From positions 4,752 through 68,751 of the forward strand of contig JBGTDU010000118.1 in the NCBI GenBank assembly GCA_041748175.1: a stretch of DNA of 64,000 nt. Direction: 5' to 3'. This document shows positions 10,300-18,686 of the stretch, in pieces. The stretch is from JAHEJB01 sp041748175. GTDB taxonomy: Bacteria; Bacteroidota; Rhodothermia; Rhodothermales; Rubricoccaceae. The position numbers and the translations under genes were made by a program. The notes beneath the pieces are model-generated. The model did no database searches. It had not been told where the DNA came from and saw only the letters and a list, made by a program, of their open reading frames with translations. Each line of letters begins with the position of its first letter. Position 1 is the stretch's first letter.

Positions 10300-10583
10300 T
10301 CGTAAGATCGGGCCTTAGGGGTGGTTCGCGATGCCTTCAGACGGCGGCCATGCTCAAAGTCAAACAGCAACGTAGACACCGTTCGGATTGCCACGAAAGA
10401 TACGGAAAATGGCTCCTTCGGCCAAGTAGCGCGGTATCTGTGCGGTCCTCAGCACGGCCTCCAAACATTACTAGCGCATGGCACCGGTGTACTGCTTACT
10501 TTCGAGTTAAGCCTGCGCATCTCATGCATCACGCGAGGAGATTGGCGCTACTGACGAACCCTCAATCCAACCATGCTTTGCCC
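10300..10583. other. Divergent intergenic region before the HU gene
   Basis: This 284-base gap separates the GT5-like gene (leaving on the minus strand) from the HU gene. It must hold both promoters. No clear hairpin, repeat or conserved protein is visible. Confidence 0.5.
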
Positions 10584-10880
10584 GTGACTAAAGCACAGAT
10601 AGTAGGCCGCATAGCCGATGCCACGGGTTTGACGAAAGTGGAAGCCGACGCCGTCATTGATGGCTTCATGATTACCGTCATTGAGGCTGTGGAGGCGGGA
10701 GAAAAGGTCGAACTTCGCGGATTCGGGACATTTCGGGCGCGGGAACGCGCGCCGCGGAACGCGCGAAATCCTCAGACGAACGAGACGATGGTGGTTCCGC
10801 GTCGCTTCGTCCCCGTGTTCAAACCTGCAACCGAATTTCGCCGCGCGGTGAATGAGGCGCGAATAGAGGCCGGGGCGTGA
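10584..10880 (+). CDS. HU/IHF-family DNA-binding protein
   Basis: 98 residues from a GTG start. HU-family landmarks: VTKAQIVGRIADATGLTKVEA helices, VIEAVEAGEKVELRGFGTF, and the DNA-binding arm RARERAPRNARNPQTNE followed by VPVFKPATEFRRAV. Length is typical. The open frame extends 78 codons upstream but that part is low-complexity and unrelated to HU; the GTG directly precedes the conserved start. Nucleoid-associated DNA bending protein, probably a homodimer. Confidence 0.93.
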   Translation: MTKAQIVGRIADATGLTKVEADAVIDGFMITVIEAVEAGEKVELRGFGTFRARERAPRNARNPQTNETMVVPRRFVPVFKPATEFRRAVNEARIEAGA

Positions 10881-10941
10881 ATCGTCCGCTCATGGATGAG
10901 ATAGGTTGGTCTGTCCGTTTGCGTCACGCTCGCCCCCTCCG

Positions 10942-11937
10942 ATGAAAAACGTTTCCGCATGTCCTTCCTGTGGTGCACGGCTCGCGATCGGGGCAGACCA
11001 GTGTGATCTCTGCGGTACAATGCTGAGCGATTTCCGTGACGAAGAAGTAGACGGCGAGGACGCAGACCTCTTTGTGGAGGAACTGGTTGTGGCGGATCCG
11101 GCCACGAACTCTTTCGCTGAGCCGTCCACCGAACCCGTTCGATGCGGAATCTGCGCGCGGATGAATCCTGCGCAATCGCGTTTTTGCAACCAGTGCGGAA
11201 CGTTCCTGGACGGCACCTCCCCCACACTAGCGGCTAAAGCATCGGTGACCAGGTCTCTACCAGCACCCGTCGTATCCGATGCAACATCGATTGGAGACAA
11301 AGTTGAGCGGCCGCCCTCTGATGTCGGGAAGCGGGCTCTCTGGATGGTTGGCGCGGGTATCCTCGCCGTACTTGCCCTCTATGCTCTAACCGATTGGAGC
11401 AGTCGAAATCAGTCGCCCGATCAGGCCTCGACCGACGGCGTTGAGGCCACGCCACCCATGGGTTCGTCGGCGTTGCCCGATTCTCTGCGGGCCAGGGTGA
11501 ATGCGCTGGAAGCCGACGGCACGGCCGCGTCCTGGGCGCGAATTGGCCATATTTATTTCACTGCCGCGATGCAGGCCGACGAATCCGCGCGCGGAGAACT
11601 CGCTGGTCGGGCGGTCGATGCGTTTGAGCTCAGCGTTGAAATCGAGGACAACCCGGACGTGAGAACGAGCCTCGCCGAGGCCGCGCAGTTCGACCCGCGC
11701 AATCCCATGCGGGCCGTTCAGGAATTGCAGACCGTGCTCGAAACGACACCCGATCACATCGCCGCCAACTACCTTCTGGGCTCCCTGCGTGCTCGAATTG
11801 GCCGCCTCGAAGGTGCCGTTGAGTCCTTTCAACGCGTAATTGCCCTCTCGCCTGCTAGCGATCCCATTCACCAGCGAGCGGTGGAGGAACTCGCGGCTGT
11901 TCGACAAACGATGGCTTCCGGCCCTGCGGCGCAGTGA
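10942..11937 (+). CDS. Double zinc-ribbon, single-pass membrane protein with TPR domain
   Basis: 331 residues from the ATG at 10942. Two C-x2-C...C-x2-C zinc ribbons are seen: CPSCG/CDLCG near the N terminus and CGICAR/CNQCG around residues 68-90. A hydrophobic segment (LWMVGAGILAVLALYALTDW) near residue 150 is a membrane anchor. The C-terminal half is helical with two or three TPR-like repeats (NYLLGSLRARIGRLEGAVES). The zinc ribbons would be cytoplasmic and the TPRs outside, or the reverse. The stop overlaps the start of modA by four bases, so the genes are translationally coupled. Function unknown. Confidence 0.75.
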   Translation: MKNVSACPSCGARLAIGADQCDLCGTMLSDFRDEEVDGEDADLFVEELVVADPATNSFAEPSTEPVRCGICARMNPAQSRFCNQCGTFLDGTSPTLAAKASVTRSLPAPVVSDATSIGDKVERPPSDVGKRALWMVGAGILAVLALYALTDWSSRNQSPDQASTDGVEATPPMGSSALPDSLRARVNALEADGTAASWARIGHIYFTAAMQADESARGELAGRAVDAFELSVEIEDNPDVRTSLAEAAQFDPRNPMRAVQELQTVLETTPDHIAANYLLGSLRARIGRLEGAVESFQRVIALSPASDPIHQRAVEELAAVRQTMASGPAAQ

Positions 11938-12716
11938 TCTGGCCGTTCTTCCTGTGGGCTTTCGGGGGTGCGATGCTGATCGCTCAAATTTCTGGATGCG
12001 CGACGTCAACTTCCGATCACGTCGAGGTTGTGGTTTTCGCGGCGGCTTCGCTGACGGACGTCACAGAAGCTCTGGCGGAGGATTTTGAAGCACGGAATCC
12101 AACCGTCGACGTCATCGTGAGCATAGGCGCCTCCTCGACCCTGGCGCGCCAGATTGCGTCAGGAGCACCCGCCGATCTGTTTCTCTCCGCCAGTCCGGAG
12201 TGGATGGAGGTTGTGCGGGAAAATGGCCGGTTGGTCGGCGAGCCTTTGGCGCTCGCGCAAAATCATCTCGTTGTCCTCGGAAAGGTGGGCTCTACGCCGC
12301 TTTCACAGCCCACTGATCTTGTCCGGTACGATCGCATTGCCGTGGCCGATCCGAGCCACGTCCCGGCCGGTAAATACGCGCGAGAGGGCCTGATTGCGGT
12401 AGGAATATGGGAGGATGTGCAATCCAGCCTTGTTCCCACGCTGGATGTTCGGGCTGCCGTTGCCGCGCTCGATCAGGAAGTTGTCGATGTGGCGATTGTC
12501 TACGCATCGGATGCGCTCGCTGCGCCAAACCTTCCTGTCGTGCTGGTCTGGCCAGCGGATCTGCAGCCGCACATTGAGATTGTCGGGGCATCACTTCTCG
12601 GATCGGGCTCGGAGGCTGGGTCCTTTCTCGCGTTTCTAGGCGAACCCGGGCAGCAACGAGTCTGGGCCGACTTCGGCTTCGATGGTGCCAGATCCGTTCA
12701 GGAGGCCCAGCCATGA
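11934..12716 (+). CDS. modA: Molybdate ABC transporter substrate-binding protein
   Basis: 260 residues starting at GTG, overlapping the previous stop (GTGA). N-terminal hydrophobic segment ending in a lipobox-like ISGC, then the ModA signature VVVFAAASLTDVTEALAEDF, SIGASSTLARQI, GAPADLFLSAS and VPAGKYARE. Binds molybdate or tungstate outside the inner membrane for the permease encoded next. Length is typical. The four-base overlaps on both sides show a tight operon with the zinc-ribbon gene and modB. Confidence 0.93.
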   Translation: MIWPFFLWAFGGAMLIAQISGCATSTSDHVEVVVFAAASLTDVTEALAEDFEARNPTVDVIVSIGASSTLARQIASGAPADLFLSASPEWMEVVRENGRLVGEPLALAQNHLVVLGKVGSTPLSQPTDLVRYDRIAVADPSHVPAGKYAREGLIAVGIWEDVQSSLVPTLDVRAAVAALDQEVVDVAIVYASDALAAPNLPVVLVWPADLQPHIEIVGASLLGSGSEAGSFLAFLGEPGQQRVWADFGFDGARSVQEAQP

Positions 12717-13345
12717 GCCCGGCGGATTGGTCGGCCGTCGTTCTATCGATGCAAGTGGCGGGGATGGCAACCGTGCTCAGCCTGCCCATCGGCATTGCGG
12801 TGGCGTTTGCTCTGGCCAAGAAGCGATTTCGAGGGAGGTTTCTCGTCGAAAACATCGTCCAACTTCCACTCGTCGTTCCGCCGGTAGTGACCGGATACGT
12901 TCTACTGATCGTGCTCCCGAAGTCGCTTGCATTCACCTGGGGCGCGGCGGTTCTGGCATCCGCCATCGTCGGCTTTCCGCTGCTTGTTCAGACGGCGCGG
13001 GTGGCGTTTGACGGCGTCGATCCCGACCTCGAAGCCGCCGCGCGCGTCGACGGGGCGAGGCCGTTGGATGTCTTCCGCCGGGTCACGCTTCCATTAGCAG
13101 CACGCGGTGTCGCGGCGGGCGCAGTCCTCCATTTCGCCCGCGCCTTGGGCGAGTTCGGAGCGACGATTGTCGTGGCCGGAAACATCCCCGGCCATACCCA
13201 AACCCTGCCACTCGCTCTCTTCTCGCGGCTGAACCAGGCGGGTGGAGAAGCTCCTGCATTGCGACTAGCACTGGTTGCGGTTGGTCTGGCGGCACTCAGC
13301 CTCGTGATTTACGGAATGCTCGTTCGGCGGCTGCCGAGGGGTTAG
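12713..13345 (+). CDS. modB: Molybdate ABC transporter permease
   Basis: 210 residues with about five membrane segments. ModB features: VVPPVVTGYVLLIVLP, the EAA loop EAAARVDGARPLDVFRRVTLPL, and ALGEFGATIVVAGNIPG. The start codon overlaps the modA stop (ATGA). Imports molybdate with ModA. The ATPase ModC, normally the next gene, is not downstream (an FG-GAP protein follows) and no mod-type ATPase is found elsewhere in the window. Confidence 0.94.
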   Translation: MSPADWSAVVLSMQVAGMATVLSLPIGIAVAFALAKKRFRGRFLVENIVQLPLVVPPVVTGYVLLIVLPKSLAFTWGAAVLASAIVGFPLLVQTARVAFDGVDPDLEAAARVDGARPLDVFRRVTLPLAARGVAAGAVLHFARALGEFGATIVVAGNIPGHTQTLPLALFSRLNQAGGEAPALRLALVAVGLAALSLVIYGMLVRRLPRG

Positions 13346-13461
13346 CCATCCCGAACGAGATAGGGGAGAAGCATCATCGGCCGTGCAAAATGTTAGCAAT
13401 ACTTGTTCGTTAACCGCATTCTGAATGCTAGCCTTGCATTTCTTATGTCTCCTACGTAGCT

Positions 13462-13482
13462 ATCGTGCGAACGAAGCACGAT
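13462..13482 (+). promoter_or_regulatory. Small hairpin just before the start of the FG-GAP gene
   Basis: Perfect seven-base inverted repeat ATCGTGC / GCACGAT with a seven-base loop, ending six bases before the ATG at 13488. It may affect translation initiation or be an operator; nothing more can be said. Confidence 0.35.
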
Positions 13483-13487
13483 GAACA

Positions 13488-15158
13488 ATGATATACGCGG
13501 ATATCCTAGGTCGAACGATTCGCGTTGTGGCGACGTTTTTGTTCGTCGGCAGTGCGACGGCTCAGACTCCTCTTGCTCCTTTGGACGGCCCCCGCGTACT
13601 GACGGAGGATTTCAAAATGACGGGCGCCGATGCGGACTCGATTGCGTCCATTGGATGGAGTCTAGGTACGGCAGGCACAGGAGCGAATGCATTCATTGTG
13701 GCCGGCGCGTTTCGAGACGCCACGTTTGGACCCGAAACGGGAGCAGCCTATGTGTTTCGTTACGAGGGTACAGGTTGGCTCGAAGAACAAAAACTTTTGG
13801 CGTCCGATGCTCACGCGAATGATTCGTTCGGGCTAGCGTCGACAGCCTTTTCAGACGCAGAAGGTGATTTCATTGTAGTTGGGGCTCATAATTGGTCGGC
13901 CTTTGGCATGAGGGGTGCAGCGTACATTTTCCATTTCGACCACGACACTATGGCGTGGCAGGAAGAAAGCAGACTTACTGCCAGCGATGGTGAAAATGGA
14001 GACAGGTTTGGTCGTGCTGTAGCGATGGTGGATAGTCTCGTTATTGTCGCTTCTCCTGTTGATGATGATGTTGGAGAAGACGCTGGAGCCGTTTACGCAT
14101 TTCGTAGAACGAGCGACGGCGCAGGAGGGGTTACGTGGTTAGAAGAATACAAGCTGGTGGCAAGTGATGGCCTCCCAAGCGATGCGTTTGGTCGGGCGGT
14201 TGGGATCGCACGGACGAGCGTTGGTGACGCCGTGTGTGTAGTTGGTCCGAGTAGTCCAGACGCTCATCCGGCTGGTGCCCTTTATATCTATCAGCGTGAG
14301 ACAGATATCAACGGTGAGGCTTCCTGGGCCGAAGAGGCTATTCTCACAGCGGTCGACGGTGTGGAGTTCGATCATTTGGGATGGGCGGCCTCAGTGGCTG
14401 GAACAAACGCGGGAGTATTCGCCCTCGGTGGAGCACCGGGTGCCACAGTTGCCGGAATGAGTTCAGGGGCAGCCTACCTATTTCGACGCGAAGAAAATGG
14501 TCAGGGCGGTTTCCAGTGGATCGAGGAGGCGAAGTTGGTAGCGAGTGACGGAGCTATTGCGGATGCCTTTGGCTGGTCCGTGTCGATCGCGGACTCTCCC
14601 TTAGGCGTAGTGGCTTTGGTGGGCACACGCTCCGACGACAACTTTCGAGGTGCCGCATACGCCTTTTTAAGAAGAGATGACGGCGTGTGGGACGAAGTGG
14701 CTAAACTGGTGGCGAGTGATGGCCAGTCTGGCGACTTTTTGGGCTACTCGTCTGTCATTGGTCCAGATTGGTTCGTGGTTAGTGCACCACGAGACGACCC
14801 GATGGGAGCGCCAGCCGGGCGCGGCGCGGTGTACACCTATGACCTGCGGACCGTGGCCACAGCGACAAACGACGCAAATCCCACTTTTGATCAAACATCA
14901 GTTCGGACGTGGCCTAACCCGTTTAGTACGCGTGTTTTTGTCTTGTATCGACTTCTCGAACCAGGCCAGGTTGAGTTCATTGTATTTGATGTGTTGGGTC
15001 GCGCCGTTGTTAGGATCGACGACGTTTTTCGACCGACTGGCGAGTTTGTTGAAACCATTGACCTCGACCATTTGCCTACCGGTCGGTATCTGCTTCAACT
15101 GACAACGCCAAACGGCGTGACTACGGAAACGCTCACGAAAGTCCGCGTAGCGGATTAG
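13488..15158 (+). CDS. Secreted FG-GAP beta-propeller protein with T9SS sorting domain
   Basis: 556 residues. Signal peptide (TIRVVATFLFVGSATAQ), then about seven repeats of ~55 residues built on 'LVASDG...DAFGRAV...' and 'GAAYVFRR', which are FG-GAP/integrin-type beta-propeller blades. The last ~85 residues (WPNPFSTRVFVLYRL ... FDVLGRAV ... LPTGRYLLQL) are a type A T9SS C-terminal sorting domain. Predicted to cross the outer membrane by type IX secretion and to act at the cell surface or outside. Ligand unknown. Its codons look more A+T-rich than the flanking mod and TPM genes. Confidence 0.88.
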   Translation: MIYADILGRTIRVVATFLFVGSATAQTPLAPLDGPRVLTEDFKMTGADADSIASIGWSLGTAGTGANAFIVAGAFRDATFGPETGAAYVFRYEGTGWLEEQKLLASDAHANDSFGLASTAFSDAEGDFIVVGAHNWSAFGMRGAAYIFHFDHDTMAWQEESRLTASDGENGDRFGRAVAMVDSLVIVASPVDDDVGEDAGAVYAFRRTSDGAGGVTWLEEYKLVASDGLPSDAFGRAVGIARTSVGDAVCVVGPSSPDAHPAGALYIYQRETDINGEASWAEEAILTAVDGVEFDHLGWAASVAGTNAGVFALGGAPGATVAGMSSGAAYLFRREENGQGGFQWIEEAKLVASDGAIADAFGWSVSIADSPLGVVALVGTRSDDNFRGAAYAFLRRDDGVWDEVAKLVASDGQSGDFLGYSSVIGPDWFVVSAPRDDPMGAPAGRGAVYTYDLRTVATATNDANPTFDQTSVRTWPNPFSTRVFVLYRLLEPGQVEFIVFDVLGRAVVRIDDVFRPTGEFVETIDLDHLPTGRYLLQLTTPNGVTTETLTKVRVAD

Positions 15159-15261
15159 CACACTGGTGACTTGGACGAACGTTGGTCTACGCCTCGCAAT
15201 TCGGCGCAAGGAATACCTCGCGGGATGTACCTTGGCATTTCCAGACCTCGCGAAGAGATTT

Positions 15262-15924
15262 ATGAGCCCGCCTATCCTTACCGAAGCCGATCAGGAGCGC
15301 ATCCGTGAGGCCGTTGACCACGCCGAAACGCAAACGGCCGGCGAAATAGTTCCGTACATCACCGTACGGAGCGGTCGGTACGAGATCGCTTTCTGGCGGG
15401 GCGGCGCAATGGGCGCTTTGGTTTCGGGTGCCATCGGGCTACTCATTGCGTGGCTTTACGACGGCTGGGGTTTGGGTTGGCTGTATTCGGCGTGGGGAAT
15501 GGCCCTCGTGATGGCGCTAGGCGGCGCCCTTTCCGCGTCGTTGGTTGGTAGTATTCCGTCGTTGCATCGCTGGATGGCGGGTCCGGGACGGATCGCCCAA
15601 CGTGTGCATCGGAGGGCAGAGGCCGCATTTCTCGAAGAAGAGGTTTTCCTGACCCGCGACCGCACGGGAATTCTGCTCTTCGTTTCCCTGTTCGAGCATC
15701 GGATCGAAGTGATCGGCGACGCCGGGATTAACAAAGTCGTAGGGCAGGAAGAATGGGAAGAGGTCGTCCATCGCATCCGCTCAGGGATCAAAGACGGACG
15801 GTTTGCAGATGGGCTTGTCGACGCCATCAAAATGTGCGGCGATCTTTTGCATCGCAGCGGCGTCGGCATCCGCGATGACGACGACGACGAACTCTCCGAT
15901 GAAGTCCGAATCCGCGCCGAATAG
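15262..15924 (+). CDS. TPM-domain membrane protein 1
   Basis: 220 residues from the ATG at 15262 (AAGAGA ten bases upstream); the longer frame from 15166 is not conserved-looking. Residues 1-40 (ILTEADQERIREAVDHAETQTAGEIVP) start the TPM (YgcG/Psb32) domain, which is interrupted by two transmembrane helices (GALVSGAIGLLIAW, WGMALVMALGGALSASLVG), then continues with RTGILLFVSLFEHRIEVIGD and IKDGRFADGLVDAI. Ends in an acidic tail. The stop abuts the start of the next TPM gene, so the three TPM genes form an operon. Confidence 0.85.
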   Translation: MSPPILTEADQERIREAVDHAETQTAGEIVPYITVRSGRYEIAFWRGGAMGALVSGAIGLLIAWLYDGWGLGWLYSAWGMALVMALGGALSASLVGSIPSLHRWMAGPGRIAQRVHRRAEAAFLEEEVFLTRDRTGILLFVSLFEHRIEVIGDAGINKVVGQEEWEEVVHRIRSGIKDGRFADGLVDAIKMCGDLLHRSGVGIRDDDDDELSDEVRIRAE

Positions 15925-16992
15925 ATGCACCGTTTCCTCCTCGTCCTTGGACTCTTACTTGTGGCGTATCCCGCTGTCGCGCAGCCGGCGGTTCCCACAG
16001 AAGGTCTTTGGGTAACCGATCTTGCCGATCTGCTCGACGAAGCCACGGAGCAGGCCATCACTGCTGAACTCGTCGCGTATCAGGACTCGACAACAAATCA
16101 AGTGGTCGTCGTCACGATCCCGTCGCTCGAAGGCAGCGATATCGAGTCGTACGCACGGCGCATTTTCAACACGTGGGGTGTCGGCCAGGCAGGCCAGAAC
16201 AACGGCGTGCTGCTGCTGATCGCCCACTCAGACCGCGAACTTCGCATTGAGGTCGGCTTGGGGTTGGAAGGCACGTTGACGGACGCCGAGGCCGGGAGAA
16301 TCATCCGAAATGTCATCGTTCCCCAATTCCGCAACAGCGATTTCGAGGCGGGCGTGCTTGCCGGAGTGGCGTCCATCATCGACGAACTGCAAGCGGCACC
16401 CGGCGAGAAACCCCTCGACGTGGCGATTCCCCTTCTCTACTCCCGCCGACGGTTTGGCAGCGACTCCGTTGTAGCATTCTTTATCGCACTCGCGGCCCTT
16501 CTCTTTTCGTTCTGGGTGGGACGTGCCTGGGTGGTTAAAACCGGCGGCTATGCTCCTGCACGTCGCGGGTGGAGCTTCGTGTTTCGCCTTTTGCTTGCGG
16601 CACCGGCCCTTGGCTTCTTCCTTTTCCTGATCGTCCCGGTAGTGAAGCGGTGGATCGGTCTCGGCCATTACGAGTGGTGGACGGGGCTATGGCTTGGAAT
16701 GCTGATCTGGCCCGTTCTGGTTCTGCTGGCCGAAAACACCGTTGCAAGACGGCCGACCTGGTTGCGATTCCGCAGAATGCAGGCCCACGTCGAGGCGCAG
16801 AAAGATGCGGCCAGGAAAGCGGGCAAGCGGGTGCAGATTCAGGCCTTCGGACAGACATATTGGTACGACGGAAGAGCGCCGACTTCGTCCGGTTCGTCAT
16901 CAAGCGGCGGGTCGTCGTTCAGCTCTTCGAGCAGCAGTTTTAGTGGCGGGGGTGGCTTCTCGGGCGGCGGCGGAGCCTCTGGGAGTTGGTAA
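15925..16992 (+). CDS. TPM-domain (YgcG-family) exported membrane protein 2
   Basis: 355 residues. Signal peptide, TPM domain at about residues 30-150 (VTDLADLLDEATEQAITAEL, NQVVVVTIPSLEGSDIESYA, WGVGQAGQNNGVLLLIA, DRELRIEVGLGLEGTLTDAEAG), then two or three membrane segments, a basic cytoplasmic stretch and a low-complexity Ser/Gly tail ending GGGASGSW. This is the standard YgcG layout. Role unknown; TPM proteins are linked to membrane protein quality control or phosphatase activity in some systems. Directly follows the first TPM gene and is followed by a third. Confidence 0.9.
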   Translation: MHRFLLVLGLLLVAYPAVAQPAVPTEGLWVTDLADLLDEATEQAITAELVAYQDSTTNQVVVVTIPSLEGSDIESYARRIFNTWGVGQAGQNNGVLLLIAHSDRELRIEVGLGLEGTLTDAEAGRIIRNVIVPQFRNSDFEAGVLAGVASIIDELQAAPGEKPLDVAIPLLYSRRRFGSDSVVAFFIALAALLFSFWVGRAWVVKTGGYAPARRGWSFVFRLLLAAPALGFFLFLIVPVVKRWIGLGHYEWWTGLWLGMLIWPVLVLLAENTVARRPTWLRFRRMQAHVEAQKDAARKAGKRVQIQAFGQTYWYDGRAPTSSGSSSSGGSSFSSSSSSFSGGGGFSGGGGASGSW

Positions 16993-16994
16993 TC

Positions 16995-17933
16995 ATGCGA
17001 TTGATTTTTCCCGTCCTTGCGCTCCTGACCTGCCTGAGCGCCTTGGCCCAGGAGCCGCCGCCTCTCACGGGTCGGGTTGTGGACAACGCGGAGATCCTGT
17101 CTGCTCAGACCGAGGCGACCATAACGTTCCTGCTCGATACGCACGAGCAACAGACCTCAAACCAACTTGCCGTACTCACCATAAAATCCCTCGGCGGCGA
17201 ATCCATTGAGCCTTACGCCAACCGGGTTTTTAGAGCGTGGGGCCTCGGCCAAGCTCAGGCGAACAACGGCGTGCTCCTCCTGATTGCAAAGGACGACCGC
17301 GAACTCCGGATCGAGGTCGGCTACGGTTTGGAAGGAGTTCTGACCGACGCCGAGGCCGGTCGGATCATTCGCAACGTCATCGTCCCACTTTTCCGCGACG
17401 ACGACTTCGAGGGCGGAACGCTGGTTGGCGTCAATGCGATTCTTGGCACGATCGATGGATCCTACACGCCGCCGGAGGACAGTGGAGGCGGCGAAGAAGA
17501 TTTTCCATGGTGGATGGCGCTCATATTTCTCGTCACGCACGGGCTGATGCCCATCTTCTTCGGCGTTCGTTCACTGGTAGACGGACCCGCATCGCGTTAT
17601 TTCACGCTCGTGTTCACAAGCGTATTCATTGGCCCAATGACGTTTATATTTGGGGGCCTCCTATTTCAAGAATATGGACTAATAGCAGGTGTCGTTATCC
17701 TGGCCCTTTACGTCATGGGCTATATCATCGCGGACATCTACATGAGCACCTCGCCGAAATGGCAGGATATCCGCAAGCAGGTCCGCGCAGCGCAGAAGAA
17801 GGGCACCTCCACAAAAATAGACGCGGGCTGGATCAGTTTCTCGGCGGGAGGATCGTCCTCCTCGGGCGGCGGGGGAGGTTTCAGCGGCGGCGGAGGATCT
17901 TCAGGGGGCGGCGGCGCCTCCGGTAGCTGGTGA
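16995..17933 (+). CDS. TPM-domain (YgcG-family) exported membrane protein 3
   Basis: 312 residues from the ATG at 16995, two bases after the previous stop; a TTG nine bases upstream is less likely because the signal peptide (MRLIFPVLALLTCLSALAQ) begins at the ATG. TPM domain with NQLAVLTIKSLGGESIEPYA, WGLGQAQANNGVLLLIA and DRELRIEVGYGLEGVLTDAE, then three or four membrane helices and a Gly/Ser-rich tail ending GGGGASGSW. A close paralogue of the preceding gene, so the pair is a tandem duplication. LemA, a usual partner of YgcG, is not nearby. Confidence 0.9.
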   Translation: MRLIFPVLALLTCLSALAQEPPPLTGRVVDNAEILSAQTEATITFLLDTHEQQTSNQLAVLTIKSLGGESIEPYANRVFRAWGLGQAQANNGVLLLIAKDDRELRIEVGYGLEGVLTDAEAGRIIRNVIVPLFRDDDFEGGTLVGVNAILGTIDGSYTPPEDSGGGEEDFPWWMALIFLVTHGLMPIFFGVRSLVDGPASRYFTLVFTSVFIGPMTFIFGGLLFQEYGLIAGVVILALYVMGYIIADIYMSTSPKWQDIRKQVRAAQKKGTSTKIDAGWISFSAGGSSSSGGGGGFSGGGGSSGGGGASGSW

Positions 17934-18036
17934 GCGGCGAACTCCCAATTCCGAAGAACGAGGTTGGAAATCCTCCGGCGATCTTGTACCCCACCTGCAT
18001 ACGCACTGGGGAATACGGACTACGAAATACTGCCTC

Positions 18037-18483
18037 TCAGCGTTCGCCCAACGGCTGAACGCGAAGCACCATCCCGTCTGCGTCCTCGAAGAGGAGGGAG
18101 TCTCCGCTTTTTCGATAGGGGTGGTCGTGTGCATCCAGCCGGGCTCGCAACAACTGCCACGAACGGAGGGGAAGGCTGAAGCCGAGTTGGCTCACGTTGG
18201 TTGGCACATCAACGGCCCTGTCCGATTCGACGAGTTCGAGCACGTCCCGATCTTCCGCATCGACCAGAATGGCGTGCAGACGGCTAGGCTCCGTGGGGTC
18301 GAGCTCCACGGCGCGCAGCGAGAGTCCGAGTGTAGAAACGTAAAAGTCGAGCGCCTTCTCGAACTGCGTTGTACTCACCCTGACATGATTTAGCCAGATG
18401 GTCGACGAAGGCCGCCGAAGCGCACGCTCAGCGAGGTGCTCGTGCGTAACACACCGACGGGAGGGAGAGGGTAGGAAGGCCAT
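18037..18483 (-). CDS. VOC-superfamily (glyoxalase/bleomycin-resistance-like) protein
   Basis: 148 residues from the ATG at 18483; the frame runs further up but the extra part is not VOC-like. The VOC module starts at IWLNHVRVSTTQFEKALDFY, continues with STLGLSLRAVELDP, HAILVDAEDRDVLELVE and ends with LFEDADGMVLRVQPLG. One betaalphabetabetabeta pair is complete, as for a small dimeric VOC enzyme. Substrate unknown. Same strand and 203 bases downstream of sufS. Confidence 0.75.
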   Translation of the reverse strand: MAFLPSPSRRCVTHEHLAERALRRPSSTIWLNHVRVSTTQFEKALDFYVSTLGLSLRAVELDPTEPSRLHAILVDAEDRDVLELVESDRAVDVPTNVSQLGFSLPLRSWQLLRARLDAHDHPYRKSGDSLLFEDADGMVLRVQPLGER

Positions 18484-18686
18484 GAACGGAAGGGAGGGAG
18501 CAGTGAAGCGGCAATTTGGCGTGAGCCGCATTGAGAACCGCTCGATCCTTTTCACAGGCTGTGCCAGAGCAGAGGCTGGATTTTTATGTCCACGCCGCGT
18601 AATGTCCCCGCCCGGTCCGTCCGGATTGATCCGCTTGCGTGCCCCCAAACCCGCTTCTCCGTCTCGCTTCGGGAGAATTTCAGCGG

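Noticed and set aside
10350..10583. N-terminal extension of the HU protein
   Set aside because: The extra 78 codons are low-complexity and basic with no similarity to HU; the GTG at 10584 matches the family start.
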